The notes: generated by a model not told the origin, from the sequence alone. A stretch of DNA of 64,000 bases from Nocardioides sp. BGMRC 2183 (GCA_008123405.1 VSSA01000001.1:310001-374000); one strand, 5' to 3'; shown: positions 1 through 12,834, counted from the first letter of the stretch. Translations and numbers: made by a program.

Positions 1-405
1 GAGCCGCTGTGGCGCACGGTGCAGCGGCAGCCGTCGGCAGCCGTCTTCCCGGGCGGAGAGTCCCTGGTCGTGATGCAGCACCGCGCTGTCGATGCGGTAC
101 GACGCCGCGACGCCGCGATCCAGGCGGAGCACGGAGCGGGAGCGGTGTGGGTGGCCGTCAGCCACGGCGACATCATCAAGGCGCTCCTCGCCGACGCCCT
201 GGGCATGCACCTCGACCTGTTCCAACGTCTGCACGTCGATCCGGCGTCGATCTCGGTGATCCGCTACGGCGGCGACCGTCCGTTCGTGATGGCCAGCAAT
301 ACCCACGACGGCGACCTGTCCTGGCTGGTCCCGCGCGCCGGCGAGGCACCCGCCGCCGATGCCGCCGTGGGCGGCGGCGCGGGACCCGGTGGGCCGCCCC
401 GCTAG
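1..405 (+). CDS. Histidine phosphatase family protein (MSMEG_4193-like phosphomutase), 3' part
   Basis: The frame is open from the first base, so the N-terminus with the RHG catalytic motif lies outside the window. The visible 134 residues contain the late family motif SHGDIIKALL, whose His is the second catalytic histidine of the phosphoglycerate-mutase-like fold, followed by the ALGMHLDLFQR helix. The alanine/glycine-rich tail is disordered. The gene sits directly before a DUF3090 gene and a kinase-like gene, a neighbourhood common in actinobacteria next to mshC. The substrate is unknown. The stop codon lies inside the first unit of a 19-bp tandem repeat. Confidence 0.85.
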   Translation, partial: EPLWRTVQRQPSAAVFPGGESLVVMQHRAVDAVRRRDAAIQAEHGAGAVWVAVSHGDIIKALLADALGMHLDLFQRLHVDPASISVIRYGGDRPFVMASNTHDGDLSWLVPRAGEAPAADAAVGGGAGPGGPPR

Positions 406-429
406 GTTGAGGCCGCCCCGCTAGGTTGA
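392..429. repeat. 19-bp perfect tandem duplication
   Basis: The 19-base unit GGCCGCCCCGCTAGGTTGA occurs twice without a gap (392-410 and 411-429). The first copy contains the TAG stop of the upstream gene; the second contains the TAGGTT -10 box of the downstream leaderless gene, so the promoter core itself is duplicated. Confidence 0.95.
422..427 (+). promoter_or_regulatory. -10 box of a leaderless promoter
   Basis: TAGGTT lies 6 nt before the ATG at 434, and no Shine-Dalgarno sequence intervenes. The same box and spacing precede several other genes in this window. Confidence 0.65.
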
Positions 430-433
430 GTGC

Positions 434-979
434 ATGGCGATCGTGCACGGCTTCGACTCCCCGCAGCGCTTCGTCGCCGGCACCGTCGGCCGGCCCGGCG
501 AACGCACCTTCTTCCTGCAGGCCAGCGATGGCGCCCGGGTGGTGTCGGTGGCGCTGGAGAAGGAGCAGGTGGCGGCGCTGGCCGAGCGGGTCGACGAGCT
601 GCTCGACCAGGTGATGGCAGACGCCACCACGGTCTCGGTGGTGCCGGCGATGGCGCCCCGCGACCTGGTCGACGACGACCCGTTGGAGCAGCCGATCGAC
701 GAGGAGTTCCGGGCCGGGACGATGACGCTCTCCTGGGATCCCGAGGACGAGCGGGTGGTGATCGAGGTCTTCCCGGTCGGTGAGGAGCCCGAGCAGGACG
801 TCGAGCCGGACGAGATGCTGTTGGTCCGACTCGAGCCGGGCCGGGCGCGGGCGTTCGCGCAGCGCGCGGAGCGGGTGCTCGAGGCAGGGCGCCCCAGCTG
901 TCCGTTCTGCGGTCAGCCGATCGACCCCGAGGGTCATCTCTGCGTGCGCGCCAACGGCTTCAAACGCCGCGAGCCGTGA
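434..979 (+). CDS. DUF3090 domain protein
   Basis: A 181-residue protein that opens with a hydrophobic strand (HGFDSPQRFVAG) and closes with a small zinc-finger-like segment, CPFCGQPIDPEGHLC, followed by a basic tail. This matches the DUF3090 family of actinobacteria, whose biochemical role is unknown. The ATG is fixed by the leaderless -10 box 6 nt upstream. The stop overlaps the GTG start of the next gene (GTGA), which implies translational coupling with the kinase-like protein. Confidence 0.85.
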   Translation: MAIVHGFDSPQRFVAGTVGRPGERTFFLQASDGARVVSVALEKEQVAALAERVDELLDQVMADATTVSVVPAMAPRDLVDDDPLEQPIDEEFRAGTMTLSWDPEDERVVIEVFPVGEEPEQDVEPDEMLLVRLEPGRARAFAQRAERVLEAGRPSCPFCGQPIDPEGHLCVRANGFKRREP

Positions 980-1716
980 CCCTCTCCCTCAAGGGCAGGA
1001 TCATGCCGGCCTCGAACGCGACCTTCCTCGCCGACCTGGACGGCGTCGAGGTGGTCTACAAGCCGATCGCCGGCGAGCGCCCGCTGTGGGACTTCCCGGA
1101 CGAGACGCTGGCCGGCCGCGAGGTGGCGGCGTACCTGGTGGCGCAGGCGACGGGGTGGGACCTGGTGCCGCGGACCTGGATCGGCGAGGGTCCGCACGGC
1201 CCCGGGATGCTCCAGGAGTGGCAGACCATCGTCGAGGACGAGGAGCCGGTCACCCTGGTGCCCGAAGGTGAGGTCCCGGACGACTGGTGCGCCGTCTTCG
1301 ACGGCTACGACGCCCAGGATCGACCGATCACGCTGATCCACGAGGACACTGCACCGCTGCGCCGGATGGCGCTCTTCGATGTCGTGGTGAACAACGCCGA
1401 CCGCAAGGGCGGCCATGTCCTGGCGATGCCGGGCGGCCACCGCTACGGGGTGGACCACGGCCTGACCTTCCACCACGAGCCCAAGCTCCGCACCGTGCTG
1501 TGGGGGTGGGCCGGTGAGCCCTTGGAGCCGGTGGAGACCAGGATGCTGGACGGACTCGCGACAGCGATCCGCGGCGACCTGGGCCGACAGCTGGCCAACC
1601 ACCTGGTCGAAGAGGAGATCGAGGCCGTCGAGCAGCGGATCGCCGCGGTCCGCGAGATCGGGGTGCTGCCGTCGCCGGGCGGCGGCTGGCCGGCCATCCC
1701 GTGGCCGCCGTTCTGA
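976..1716 (+). CDS. SCO1664-family protein, PI3/4-kinase-like fold
   Basis: A 246-residue protein resembling the atypical-kinase family found beside DUF3090 genes in actinobacteria. Kinase-like signatures are visible: a nucleotide-lysine region VYKPIAGE near residue 30, the catalytic-loop-like NNADRKGGH near residue 140, and a metal-binding-like GVDHGLTFH near residue 158. The GTG start overlaps the preceding stop. The target is unknown. Co-occurrence with a phosphomutase-like protein and DUF3090 suggests one pathway, but this is inference. Confidence 0.8.
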   Translation: MTLSLKGRIMPASNATFLADLDGVEVVYKPIAGERPLWDFPDETLAGREVAAYLVAQATGWDLVPRTWIGEGPHGPGMLQEWQTIVEDEEPVTLVPEGEVPDDWCAVFDGYDAQDRPITLIHEDTAPLRRMALFDVVVNNADRKGGHVLAMPGGHRYGVDHGLTFHHEPKLRTVLWGWAGEPLEPVETRMLDGLATAIRGDLGRQLANHLVEEEIEAVEQRIAAVREIGVLPSPGGGWPAIPWPPF

Positions 1717-1749
1717 CCGGCCGCTCGGAGACCTTTCGGGGATGACCAT

Positions 1750-1755
1750 TAGCAT
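1750..1755 (+). promoter_or_regulatory. -10 box of a leaderless promoter (mshC)
   Basis: TAGCAT lies 6 nt before the mshC ATG at 1762, with no Shine-Dalgarno between them. Confidence 0.6.
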
Positions 1756-1761
1756 CGGGGC

Positions 1762-3000
1762 ATGCGCGCTTGGTCCCCGGTCGAGGTCCCCACGCTCTCG
1801 GTGAGCGGCCCCGAGGTGTCGCTCCACGACACCGCCACCGGTGGTCGGGTGACGTCGGTCCCGGAGGACGCGGCGCGGTTGTACGTCTGCGGCATCACGC
1901 CGTACGACGCCACCCACATCGGGCACGCGAACACCTACCTAGCCTTCGATCTGCTCAACCGGGCCTGGCGCGCCGCCGGACATCCGGTCCGCTACGTGCA
2001 GAACGTCACCGACGTCGACGACCCGCTGCTGGAGCGCGCCGACAAGGTCGGAGTCGACTGGGTGGAGCTCGCCGAGCGGGAGACCGAGCTGTTCCGTCAG
2101 GACATGCACGCCCTGCGGATCCTCGCGCCGGACGCGCTCGTCGGTGCCGTGGAGTCGATCCCGTTGGTGATCGCGCTGGTGCAGCGTCTCGACGCGGCCG
2201 GAGCGATCTACCGGGTCGAGGACGACCTCTACTACTCCGTCTCCGCCGACCCGGCCTTCGGTGAGGAGTCGAACTACGACCGGGACACCATGCTCCGGCT
2301 CTTCGGTGAGCGTGGCGGCGACCCGGACCGGGCGGGCAAGAAGGACCCGCTCGACCCGGTGGTGTGGCTTGGCGAGCGGCCAGGCGAACCGGCCTGGGAG
2401 AGCCCGTTCGGCCGCGGCCGGCCCGGCTGGCACATCGAGTGTGCCGCCATCGCGTTGGAGCACCTGGGGGCCGCCTTCGACGTCCAGGGCGGTGGCAGCG
2501 ACCTGGTCTTCCCGCACCACGAGATGTGCGCCGGCCACGCCCAGGTCGCCGAGGGCGGCCGGCCGTTCGCCCAGCTCTACGCCCACGCCGGGATGGTCGG
2601 CTACGGGGGCGAGAAGATGTCGAAGTCGCTGGGCAACCTGGTCTTCGTCTCCGCCCTGCGCAACAGCGATATCGACCCGATGGCGGTCCGGCTCGCGTTG
2701 CTGCGCCACCACTACCGCACCGACTGGGAGTGGACCGACGCCCAGCTCTTCGCCGCGGTCGACGACCTGGCCACCTGGCGGCGGGCCCTCTCGCTGGGTG
2801 CCGGAGCGCCGGCAGGACCCGTGGTCGAGGAGATCCTGGCCGCGCTCGCCGACGACCTGGACGCTCCGCGCGCCGTCGCCGCCGTCGACGCGTGGGTCAA
2901 GGCGACCCTCGGCACCGACGGCCTCGCCGACACCACCGACGCCGACGCCGCCGCGACCCTGCTGCCGGTGCTCGACGCCGCCCTCGGCCTGGCCGTGTGA
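1762..3000 (+). CDS. mshC: L-cysteine:1D-myo-inositol 2-amino-2-deoxy-alpha-D-glucopyranoside ligase
   Basis: MshC performs the ATP-dependent ligation of cysteine to GlcN-Ins in mycothiol synthesis, the main thiol buffer of actinobacteria. The protein is a cysteinyl-tRNA-synthetase homologue without the anticodon domain, and at 412 residues it has the expected length. Visible features: CGIT with the zinc-binding Cys43, the HIGH motif at residues 52-55, a second zinc region around [13 protein letters not shown], and KMSKS at residues 285-289. The next gene encodes an acetyltransferase and overlaps by 4 nt, so the two are probably cotranscribed. Confidence 0.95.
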   Translation: MRAWSPVEVPTLSVSGPEVSLHDTATGGRVTSVPEDAARLYVCGITPYDATHIGHANTYLAFDLLNRAWRAAGHPVRYVQNVTDVDDPLLERADKVGVDWVELAERETELFRQDMHALRILAPDALVGAVESIPLVIALVQRLDAAGAIYRVEDDLYYSVSADPAFGEESNYDRDTMLRLFGERGGDPDRAGKKDPLDPVVWLGERPGEPAWESPFGRGRPGWHIECAAIALEHLGAAFDVQGGGSDLVFPHHEMCAGHAQVAEGGRPFAQLYAHAGMVGYGGEKMSKSLGNLVFVSALRNSDIDPMAVRLALLRHHYRTDWEWTDAQLFAAVDDLATWRRALSLGAGAPAGPVVEEILAALADDLDAPRAVAAVDAWVKATLGTDGLADTTDADAAATLLPVLDAALGLAV

Positions 3001-4088
3001 TCCCCGACCCGATGGCGAACCCGGGCAACGAACGCGTCCCAGCAGCGGAGGCGCTCGGTCAGAGCCCCTATCCGCTGCCGTCGCTGCCGGCCGGCTGGGT
3101 GGCGCGGGTGCCGGGTCTGCCGGACGTGCCGGCACTGGTGGTGCTGCGCAGCCGCGATCAGGCCGCTGGCACCGGTTCCCGCCGCGTCGATGCCGACGGG
3201 ATCGAGTCCGAGGTGGCGGGTCCGGCCTCCTGGACCCGGCGGCAGGCGATCGTCGCGACCGAGGACGGCGCCATCCAGGGATGGATCACGGTGCACGACC
3301 GGGCTGCGGGGCGGGCCCTGATCTGGGGCTGGTTCCACCGCGAGGTCGACGGGATCGACGAGATCGCGGCGCGCTGCTACCGGTGGGCCGAGGAGACCGC
3401 CGTGGCGATGGCGCGGTTCCGCGGGGTCAGCAGCACTCGGCTGGACGCGAGCCCCTTCGCCGACGACGGGCGGCAGCGGGAGTGGCTGGCGCAGGCGGGC
3501 TACCAGCATCGTCGTACCTGGTTGCACATGGAGCGACCGGTCGCGGCCGACGAGCAGGTGCCCGAGCTGCGGCCGGGGGTGGTGATCCGTCCGGTGTCGC
3601 GGCACGACAACGGGATGCCGGTGGCGGCGGATCTGCAGATGGTGCACCAGATGCTCGAGGAGTCCTTCGAGGACCACTTCAACTCCTATCGGGAGAGCTT
3701 CCCCGAGTTCGTCCAGCGGCTCCGTGAGGACCCGGGCCACCGCTGGGACCATTGGTGGCTGGCGTTCGTCGAGGCTGAGCACGGAGACGCCGGCGTCACC
3801 CTGCTGCTGCCGGCCGGCGCGACGGTCTGCTCGGTGCTGGCCCGCGACGCCGACGGCTTCGAGGGCAGCTATGTGGAGTACATCGGGGTGAACCGCAACG
3901 CGCGCGGCCGCGGCGTCGCCAAGGGGCTGCTCAACACGGTCATCGCCGACGCCCGGGACCGGGGGAGGGATCGGGTCGGCCTGGAGGTCGACGCCGACTC
4001 ACCGACCAGCGCCGACCAGCTCTACCGGTCGATGGGGTGGGAGACCGACTATGCGACGGAGTCCTGGTTCAAGGACCTGACCGTCTGA
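2997..4088 (+). CDS. GNAT family N-acetyltransferase
   Basis: About 363 residues from a GTG that overlaps the mshC stop; an alternative ATG is at 3012. The C-terminal half contains a clear GNAT core, [21 protein letters not shown], in which RGRGVAKG is the acetyl-CoA pyrophosphate loop; a Tyr-containing ending (LYRSMGWE) follows. The N-terminal ~170 residues look like a degenerate first GNAT domain, so this is a tandem-GNAT protein. Mycothiol synthase MshD is also a tandem GNAT, and the mshC linkage is suggestive, but this sequence is longer and I do not assign it as MshD. Confidence 0.8.
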   Translation: MIPDPMANPGNERVPAAEALGQSPYPLPSLPAGWVARVPGLPDVPALVVLRSRDQAAGTGSRRVDADGIESEVAGPASWTRRQAIVATEDGAIQGWITVHDRAAGRALIWGWFHREVDGIDEIAARCYRWAEETAVAMARFRGVSSTRLDASPFADDGRQREWLAQAGYQHRRTWLHMERPVAADEQVPELRPGVVIRPVSRHDNGMPVAADLQMVHQMLEESFEDHFNSYRESFPEFVQRLREDPGHRWDHWWLAFVEAEHGDAGVTLLLPAGATVCSVLARDADGFEGSYVEYIGVNRNARGRGVAKGLLNTVIADARDRGRDRVGLEVDADSPTSADQLYRSMGWETDYATESWFKDLTV

Positions 4089-4118
4089 GTGCGTGCCCTC
4101 GGGCGTCTCTGCGGCAGG

Positions 4119-4967
4119 TCAACCGCTGTCGTCGCGCCGCTTGAGATAGCGCTCGAACTCGCGGGCGATCGCCTCACCCGATGCCTCCGGGAGGTCCGCT
4201 GTGTCTCGCGACTCCTCCAGCGACCGCACATAGTCAGCGACGTCCTCGTCCTCGGCGGCGAGCTCGTCCACGCCCCGCTCCCAGGCACGTGCCTCCTCCG
4301 GCAGGTCGCCGAGCGGGATGCTGATGCCGAGTAGTTCCTCCAGGTGGCCGAGGATCGCGAGCGTCGCCTTCGGGCACGGCGGCTGGGCCACGTAGTGGGG
4401 GACCGCGGCCCAGTAGGAGACCGCCGGCAGGTCGAGTCGGATGCAGGCGTCCTGGAGCACGCCGACGATCCCGGTCGGCCCTTCGTACGTCGATTGGTCC
4501 AGGGAGAGCCGGTCGACCAGCTCGGCTTCGGTGGCGGTGCCGGTCACCGGGATCGGTCGGGTGTGCGGGGAGTCGGCGAGCAGTGCGCCGAGGGTCACCA
4601 CCAGTTCGCCGCCGAGGTCGTCGACGGCGGCCAGCAGCTCGGCGGTGAAGGCCCGCCACTTCATGTTCGGTTCGATCCCGCGGATCAGGATCACGTCGCG
4701 GCCGAGGCCGGCCGGGGAGGCGACCGCGACATGGGTGCTGGGCCAGGTGAGCTTGCGGAAGCCGTTCTCGTCGATCCCGACGCTGGGCCGGTTCACCTGG
4801 AAGTCGTAGTACTCGTCGGGATCGATCGCCGCGACCACCCGCGCGTCCCACACCTTCATCAAGTGGTCGACCACCGCGCTGGCGGACTCGGCCGCGTCAT
4901 TCCAGCCCTCGAAGGCTGCGATCACCACCGGGTCCACCAGATCGGGCACGGGCTCGAGCTCCATCAC
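4119..4967 (-). CDS. PAC2 family protein
   Basis: A 282-residue protein of the PAC2 (proteasome assembly chaperone 2-like) superfamily, recognised by the N-terminal strand-loop [14 protein letters not shown] and by [16 protein letters not shown] in the middle. Actinobacterial members occur near proteasome or mycothiol genes, and their role is not established. A -10 box TAGGCT lies 7 nt before the GTG at 4967, supporting a leaderless start there; the adjacent in-frame ATG at 4964 is the alternative. The gene is convergent with the acetyltransferase and divergent from metH. Confidence 0.85.
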   Translation of the reverse strand: MMELEPVPDLVDPVVIAAFEGWNDAAESASAVVDHLMKVWDARVVAAIDPDEYYDFQVNRPSVGIDENGFRKLTWPSTHVAVASPAGLGRDVILIRGIEPNMKWRAFTAELLAAVDDLGGELVVTLGALLADSPHTRPIPVTGTATEAELVDRLSLDQSTYEGPTGIVGVLQDACIRLDLPAVSYWAAVPHYVAQPPCPKATLAILGHLEELLGISIPLGDLPEEARAWERGVDELAAEDEDVADYVRSLEESRDTADLPEASGEAIAREFERYLKRRDDSG

Positions 4968-4974
4968 AGCCACG

Positions 4975-4980
4975 AGCCTA
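4975..4980 (-). promoter_or_regulatory. -10 box of a leaderless promoter (PAC2 gene)
   Basis: On the minus strand this reads TAGGCT, 7 nt before the GTG at 4967. Confidence 0.5.
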
Positions 4981-5035
4981 GGGCCCCGTACCACGATGCG
5001 GATCCCCAGTCTGGACGGTCGTAGACTGATCTACA

Positions 5036-5109
5036 GCCGAGAGGCGTTGCAACGGGAGGCCCTGCGGTCGCCCGCCACGCTCGGTCGACGTACGGTTGCA
5101 AGGACGCCT
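5036..5109 (+). ncRNA. S-adenosylhomocysteine (SAH) riboswitch, metH leader
   Basis: The region has the ahcY-motif architecture. P1 is CCGAG (5037-5041) with CTCGG (5080-5084). A small P2 is CGGG (5053-5056) with CCCG (5071-5074). A pseudoknot joins GGCGT (5043-5047) to ACGCC (5104-5108), 3' of P1. The order CCGAG-aGGCGTTGCAACGG then GCCACGCTCGG closely follows the published SAH consensus. SAH riboswitches activate recycling genes such as metH and ahcY when SAH accumulates. The motif ends 7 nt before the metH Shine-Dalgarno GGAAGGAG. Expected action: SAH-bound folding frees the ribosome-binding site. Confidence 0.8.
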
Positions 5110-5130
5110 TCCACACGGAAGGAGCAGGCA

Positions 5131-8892
<3,762 letters not shown>

Positions 8893-8909
8893 GCACGGGC
8901 AGGACCGCC

Positions 8910-9929
8910 GTGGGACGTCGACAGCATCTGTTGGTGCGCGCCGAAGGGCTCTGGGACGCGGCGCGGCTGCGGCGCCGCGCCAACCGGACGCCGGAGCACT
9001 TCCGGATCGAGGCCTACCTCGGTCACGGCGGTCCGCACGGTGTCGTGGTCCGCGGCCGGGTGCTCGATAATCCGGCTCCGGCGCCGGCCACGGAGGGAGA
9101 GGGCGTCGGGGCGGCGCTGCGGCGCACCCTGGGACAGTTCGTCACCGACGAGCTGCCCGGCGTGCCGCTCCGGGTGCGCATCGCCGGGGCCTCCGCCGAC
9201 GTGGTCACCGACGACGAGGGCTATTTCCGTGCCGAGCTCCCGGGTGCGTCGTTGGCGTCGCCGTGGCAGGAGGGCAGTGTCGAGGTAGCAGGCCCCTATC
9301 GCGGGCTGACCGGTCGGCACCGGACACCGCTCCGGGTGCGGGTCCCCGCGGCGGGGGCGCGCTACGGGGTGGTCTCGGACGTGGACGACACGATCTTGGA
9401 GACCGGGGTGCAGCGCGTGGGACAGATGCTGCGCGCCACCTTCACCGGCTCCGAGCTGACCCGCACCGCCTTCCCGGGCGCGGCCGCGCTCTATCGCGAG
9501 CTGGAGGGCGCCGGGAACCCGATCTTCTACGTCTCCTCCAGCCCGTGGAACCTGCACGGCTTCCTGATCGCGTTCCTGCAGCACCGGGGGTTTCCGGCGG
9601 GTCCGGTGCTGCTCCGCGATCTGATCGGGACGCGCGACGGTCGAGAGCCCAAACACGCCCGGATCGAGGAGATCCTCGCCACCCACCCGGATCTCCCCTT
9701 CGTGCTGATCGGCGACTCCGGCGAGCACGACCCCCAGGTCTACGCCGACATCGTGCGCGCCCACCCCGGTCGGATCCGGGCCGTCTACATCCGCGAGGTC
9801 CGGCTGGACCCGGGGGACGGGCGGGTGGAGTCGGTCGCCGACGGATGGCCCGAGGACGTCCCGTTCGTGCTCGCCGCCGACAGCGACGCCGTACGACGCC
9901 ATGCGGCCTCGATCGGTCTGCTGGACTGA
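8910..9929 (+). CDS. APP1-type phosphatase domain protein (DUF2183)
   Basis: A 339-residue protein whose C-terminal half carries the HAD-like motif SDVDDTILETG, then YVSSSPWNL and IGDSGEHDPQVY, all characteristic of the APP1/DUF2183 phosphatidate-phosphatase-like catalytic domain. The N-terminal half is a beta-rich domain of unknown role. The GTG at 8910 has GGGCAGGA upstream. It lies 18 nt downstream of metH and may be read through from it. Phosphatidate phosphatase activity is known for yeast APP1; the bacterial substrate is unknown. Confidence 0.8.
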   Translation: MGRRQHLLVRAEGLWDAARLRRRANRTPEHFRIEAYLGHGGPHGVVVRGRVLDNPAPAPATEGEGVGAALRRTLGQFVTDELPGVPLRVRIAGASADVVTDDEGYFRAELPGASLASPWQEGSVEVAGPYRGLTGRHRTPLRVRVPAAGARYGVVSDVDDTILETGVQRVGQMLRATFTGSELTRTAFPGAAALYRELEGAGNPIFYVSSSPWNLHGFLIAFLQHRGFPAGPVLLRDLIGTRDGREPKHARIEEILATHPDLPFVLIGDSGEHDPQVYADIVRAHPGRIRAVYIREVRLDPGDGRVESVADGWPEDVPFVLAADSDAVRRHAASIGLLD

Positions 9930-9967
9930 CGGAGAGGAGTGAAGCCGCCGATCCCTGTGGACACGTT

Positions 9968-11122
9968 CTAATGCCCCGATGACGGAGCCACTGCCTCGGG
10001 ATCGGCCGAGCTGAGCGCAGCCGCCGAGGCGACGATCGCGACCAGCAGCAGGCTGCCGGCCGCGATGAGGCCGGCCCGCGCCAGCGAGATCAGACCGCCG
10101 GCCGCCAGCGGCAGCGCGAGGATCACGGCGATCGCCGCCACCCAGTGGGCGATGTGACGCGCCCGGCGCAGGCGTCGGACGTGCTGGAGCGCCGCCAGCG
10201 CGGTGTCGATGGAGGGGTCGGAGCACCGGATGACGGTGTCCTCGCCCCGTTCCTCGGGCAGCACGAGCTCACCACGGAGCTCGGTGCCTTCGGGACTCGG
10301 CACGGCGCGCAGGATGCCGGTGGTGGAGGCATCCGGCATCGAGGACACCAGCGAGGCCGCGTCGGTGCCGGCGTGGAAGGTCGACTCACCGACGAGGTCG
10401 GCCACGCGTGCCAGGGCGGGCGCGCTCAGGCTGGGGGAGACCAGGATCGGCTCGATCCCTTGCTCTCGCAGGGTCGAGAGGCAGCGGGCGGCGCGTTTGC
10501 GGACTTCGTCGGCGACGGTGATGTGCCCCATCGGCCGCAGATCGACGTCGACCCGCACCGTCGTACCGGCGACCGCATGGCCGTTGACGCCCCCGTTGAC
10601 GACGGCATCGGCGCCGTCGCGCTCGATCAGCACGGGATGCCGGTCGACCGCGCCGGTCAGCTCCTCGGCGGAGTCCTTCTTGACCTTCGACGGATGGCTC
10701 GGTGTGAGCTTCGCGATGGCGCGAGCGACCGGATCGGACGAGCCGTGCGCCACCGCGCCGGCGAACCACCTCAGGTCTCGCTTGTGTCGTTCGTCGATCG
10801 GGATCACGTCGACGACCGTCTGATGGCCGGTCGTGAGGACGCTGTCCACCTCGATCACGAGGCGCCTGACCCGCGGGAGCGCTCGGTCGACGCCCGCTCC
10901 GAGGTGGGTGATCCCGTCGCGGCGTCCCAGCCGGCGGGCGATCGGCAGCGGGCCGTAGCGGGCGATCAGGTAGCCGAGCGGGAAGCCGACCACCAGCACG
11001 GCAAGCGCCGGGGTCAGGCCGTCACCGCCGGCGGCCTCCCATCCGAACAGTGTCGCGCCAGCACCGAACACGTTGGCCCCCAGCAGACCTCCGAAGAGTT
11101 GGGGCGGTGGAGGTGGACTCAT
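9968..11122 (-). CDS. P-type-ATPase-like membrane protein lacking catalytic motifs
   Basis: 384 residues: two N-terminal membrane helices, a soluble core, and two C-terminal helices. The core follows the heavy-metal P1B-ATPase order. At the phosphorylation site, where active pumps have DKTGTLTTG, this protein reads EVDSVLTTG, so Asp is replaced. GSSDPVARAI matches the GSEHPLARAI helix but loses the HP histidine. VRKRAARCLSTLREQGIEPILVSPSL matches the P-domain with TGDN replaced, and no GDGxND is found. The copper/zinc channel helices are absent. The ATG overlaps the stop of the PucR-type gene (ATGA), so the two are coupled. It is probably a sensor or scaffold derived from a transporter; that role is inference. 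Confidence 0.65.
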   Translation of the reverse strand: MSPPPPPQLFGGLLGANVFGAGATLFGWEAAGGDGLTPALAVLVVGFPLGYLIARYGPLPIARRLGRRDGITHLGAGVDRALPRVRRLVIEVDSVLTTGHQTVVDVIPIDERHKRDLRWFAGAVAHGSSDPVARAIAKLTPSHPSKVKKDSAEELTGAVDRHPVLIERDGADAVVNGGVNGHAVAGTTVRVDVDLRPMGHITVADEVRKRAARCLSTLREQGIEPILVSPSLSAPALARVADLVGESTFHAGTDAASLVSSMPDASTTGILRAVPSPEGTELRGELVLPEERGEDTVIRCSDPSIDTALAALQHVRRLRRARHIAHWVAAIAVILALPLAAGGLISLARAGLIAAGSLLLVAIVASAAALSSADPEAVAPSSGH

Positions 11123-12447
11123 CGGTCAGTGGGCTCTCCATCCTTGAACCGCTCGATGTCGTCCGCGTGGCCGGCCTTCCACATCAGCACGGTGGTCTTC
11201 AGCACCATCGTCACCAGCAACACGAACTCCGGATCCTGCAAAGCGTCTCCGAACATGTCATGGATCCGCTTCCATCGATAGCGGACGGTCTGGGGATGGA
11301 CCCCGAGACGCGCCGCGATCGCCGGTGCACTGTCTCGCGTCTCGAGCCAGGCAAGCAAGGTGTCGGAGAGGATCTCCCGGGAGTTGGGCGATTCGGCCAG
11401 GAGAGGCTCCAGCAGCTCCTGGCACAGACGCTCGCGCATGGAGGGCTCGGCGCAGAGCCAGAGCTGGGTGACGTGGTCGGTGCAACGCACCTGATGGGTC
11501 GGTGCGATCACCCCCAGCCGCACGAGGTCCAGGGCGCGTGCGGTCCAGCGCAGCGCGCTGGCCGACTCCTCGGGCTCGACGGCCCAGCTGATCGCCACCC
11601 GGCGGTCACCGGAGCGCAGCAGATCCGCGATCAGATCCTCCGACTCCTCCTCGGGACAGAGGACGACGAGTCGGTCGTCTTCGACCCGCGCCAGGATCCC
11701 ATCGTGTTCGGGAAGCGTGGGCGGCGGACCGTGATAGGTGACGCTCAGGGCCACCACACGGTCCGGAACCTGCCACCCGGCGTTCTGCGCCAAGGCTCCC
11801 AGCGCCGCCACGTCCATGCCAGGTGGCCGCAGCGGGGAGACATTGCCGTCGGAGGCTCGGCTCAGGACGTCGAAGAGCCGCTCCCTGGTCGCAGCGCGGC
11901 CCTTCGTGGCGTGCTGCCGCCCGAGCTCGTGCCCGTTGACGAGCTGATCACGCAGGCGATCGGAGAACGTCAGGAGTGAGGTCGTCAGGTCCCGCATGCC
12001 GGAGGCCGTGTAGTGCTGGCTGACCGCGAAGTCGGCAAGGTGATCCCACACGCACCGTACGGCGATCCGCATCGCACCGAGCAGCGGCTCCACCGAGTCG
12101 CCGCGCTGCGCCTGTTGGAACCCGATCCGTCGGAACAGCTCGTCGGCCTTGCGCGACGCGGAGTCTCGCCCGAGCTCGCCGTTGACGAAGGCGCCGACTG
12201 CCGATCGGGCGGCAACCTCGACCATCGAGCAGGGTCCGGAGGTCCGCTCGTCGACGGAGACCTGCGCCTGGACCTGCCGGATGATCGCGGCGATCATCGG
12301 ATCGGCGAGCGAGCTCATGGTCGGCGCCCCGCTGTGGAGGCGAAGGTCGGCGGCGGTCACGTCGTCCGCCGACTGTGCGGCCGGGGGCGTTGGTCCCTCA
12401 TGCTGGTGCCCCTGTGGTTCTCGATCGTCCGGCGCATCTGATGTCAC
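11119..12447 (-). CDS. PucR-type transcriptional regulator (CdaR/PucR C-terminal HTH)
   Basis: 442 residues from a GTG. The C-terminal helix-turn-helix ETRDSAPAIAARLGVHPQTVRYR followed by WKRIHDMFG is the PucR C-terminal DNA-binding domain; the preceding ~300 residues resemble the GGDEF-like ligand-sensing part of this family. The first ~45 residues are disordered, and an ATG at 12318 is an alternative start. It is cotranscribed with the degenerate P-type-ATPase-like gene. Two copies of the island's 20-bp dyad lie upstream in the same orientation, which suggests autoregulation or control by its relative at 14598-15818. Confidence 0.8.
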   Translation of the reverse strand: MTSDAPDDREPQGHQHEGPTPPAAQSADDVTAADLRLHSGAPTMSSLADPMIAAIIRQVQAQVSVDERTSGPCSMVEVAARSAVGAFVNGELGRDSASRKADELFRRIGFQQAQRGDSVEPLLGAMRIAVRCVWDHLADFAVSQHYTASGMRDLTTSLLTFSDRLRDQLVNGHELGRQHATKGRAATRERLFDVLSRASDGNVSPLRPPGMDVAALGALAQNAGWQVPDRVVALSVTYHGPPPTLPEHDGILARVEDDRLVVLCPEEESEDLIADLLRSGDRRVAISWAVEPEESASALRWTARALDLVRLGVIAPTHQVRCTDHVTQLWLCAEPSMRERLCQELLEPLLAESPNSREILSDTLLAWLETRDSAPAIAARLGVHPQTVRYRWKRIHDMFGDALQDPEFVLLVTMVLKTTVLMWKAGHADDIERFKDGEPTDR

Positions 12448-12492
12448 GAATACACGGCTCTTCCGGTGCTCGTCGGTTTCGGGCCCGAGGTT

Positions 12493-12525
12493 GGTCGCGG
12501 GGCGCAGAGCCTGCGCCCCGCGACC
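12493..12525. terminator. Perfect 15-bp hairpin upstream of the PucR-type gene
   Basis: GGTCGCGGGGCGCAG (12493-12507), loop AGC, then its exact complement (12511-12525). It would lie within the minus-strand leader, 46 nt before the start codon, so it could attenuate that transcript. There is no U-tract. It may instead be a remnant terminator. Confidence 0.5.
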
Positions 12526-12662
12526 TGACGGATGAGAGGATCACCGGGCTCCCTTCTCGCTCACAGGACCAACATCGGGAGGGGCGGGTCCTGCGGGCGA
12601 TCATCTGTCGCTCCGATTCACACATGCGCCAGTGTGTTCGGCAAGGGACTCGATCAACTGAA

Positions 12663-12692
12663 CCCCGGAAGTTGCTATGCGCATGACAAGAA
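12663..12692 (-). promoter_or_regulatory. Island dyad operator, copy 1 (PucR-type gene 1)
   Basis: The minus strand reads CTTGTCATGCGCATAGCAAC followed by TTCCGGGG. It faces the regulator at 11119-12447, about 216 nt upstream of its start. Confidence 0.6.
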
Positions 12693-12834
12693 AAAGTTCG
12701 CCAGGAGCCATCAGGACCTCCTCAGGACCGGGTGCACGCCGCCATCCCACCGAACAGCCCCATGTCGTGCGTCATGTGATCGCCCTCACAGTAGAACGAG
12801 TTCTTGTTCTGTCAACCGTCATCGCGAATATCGG

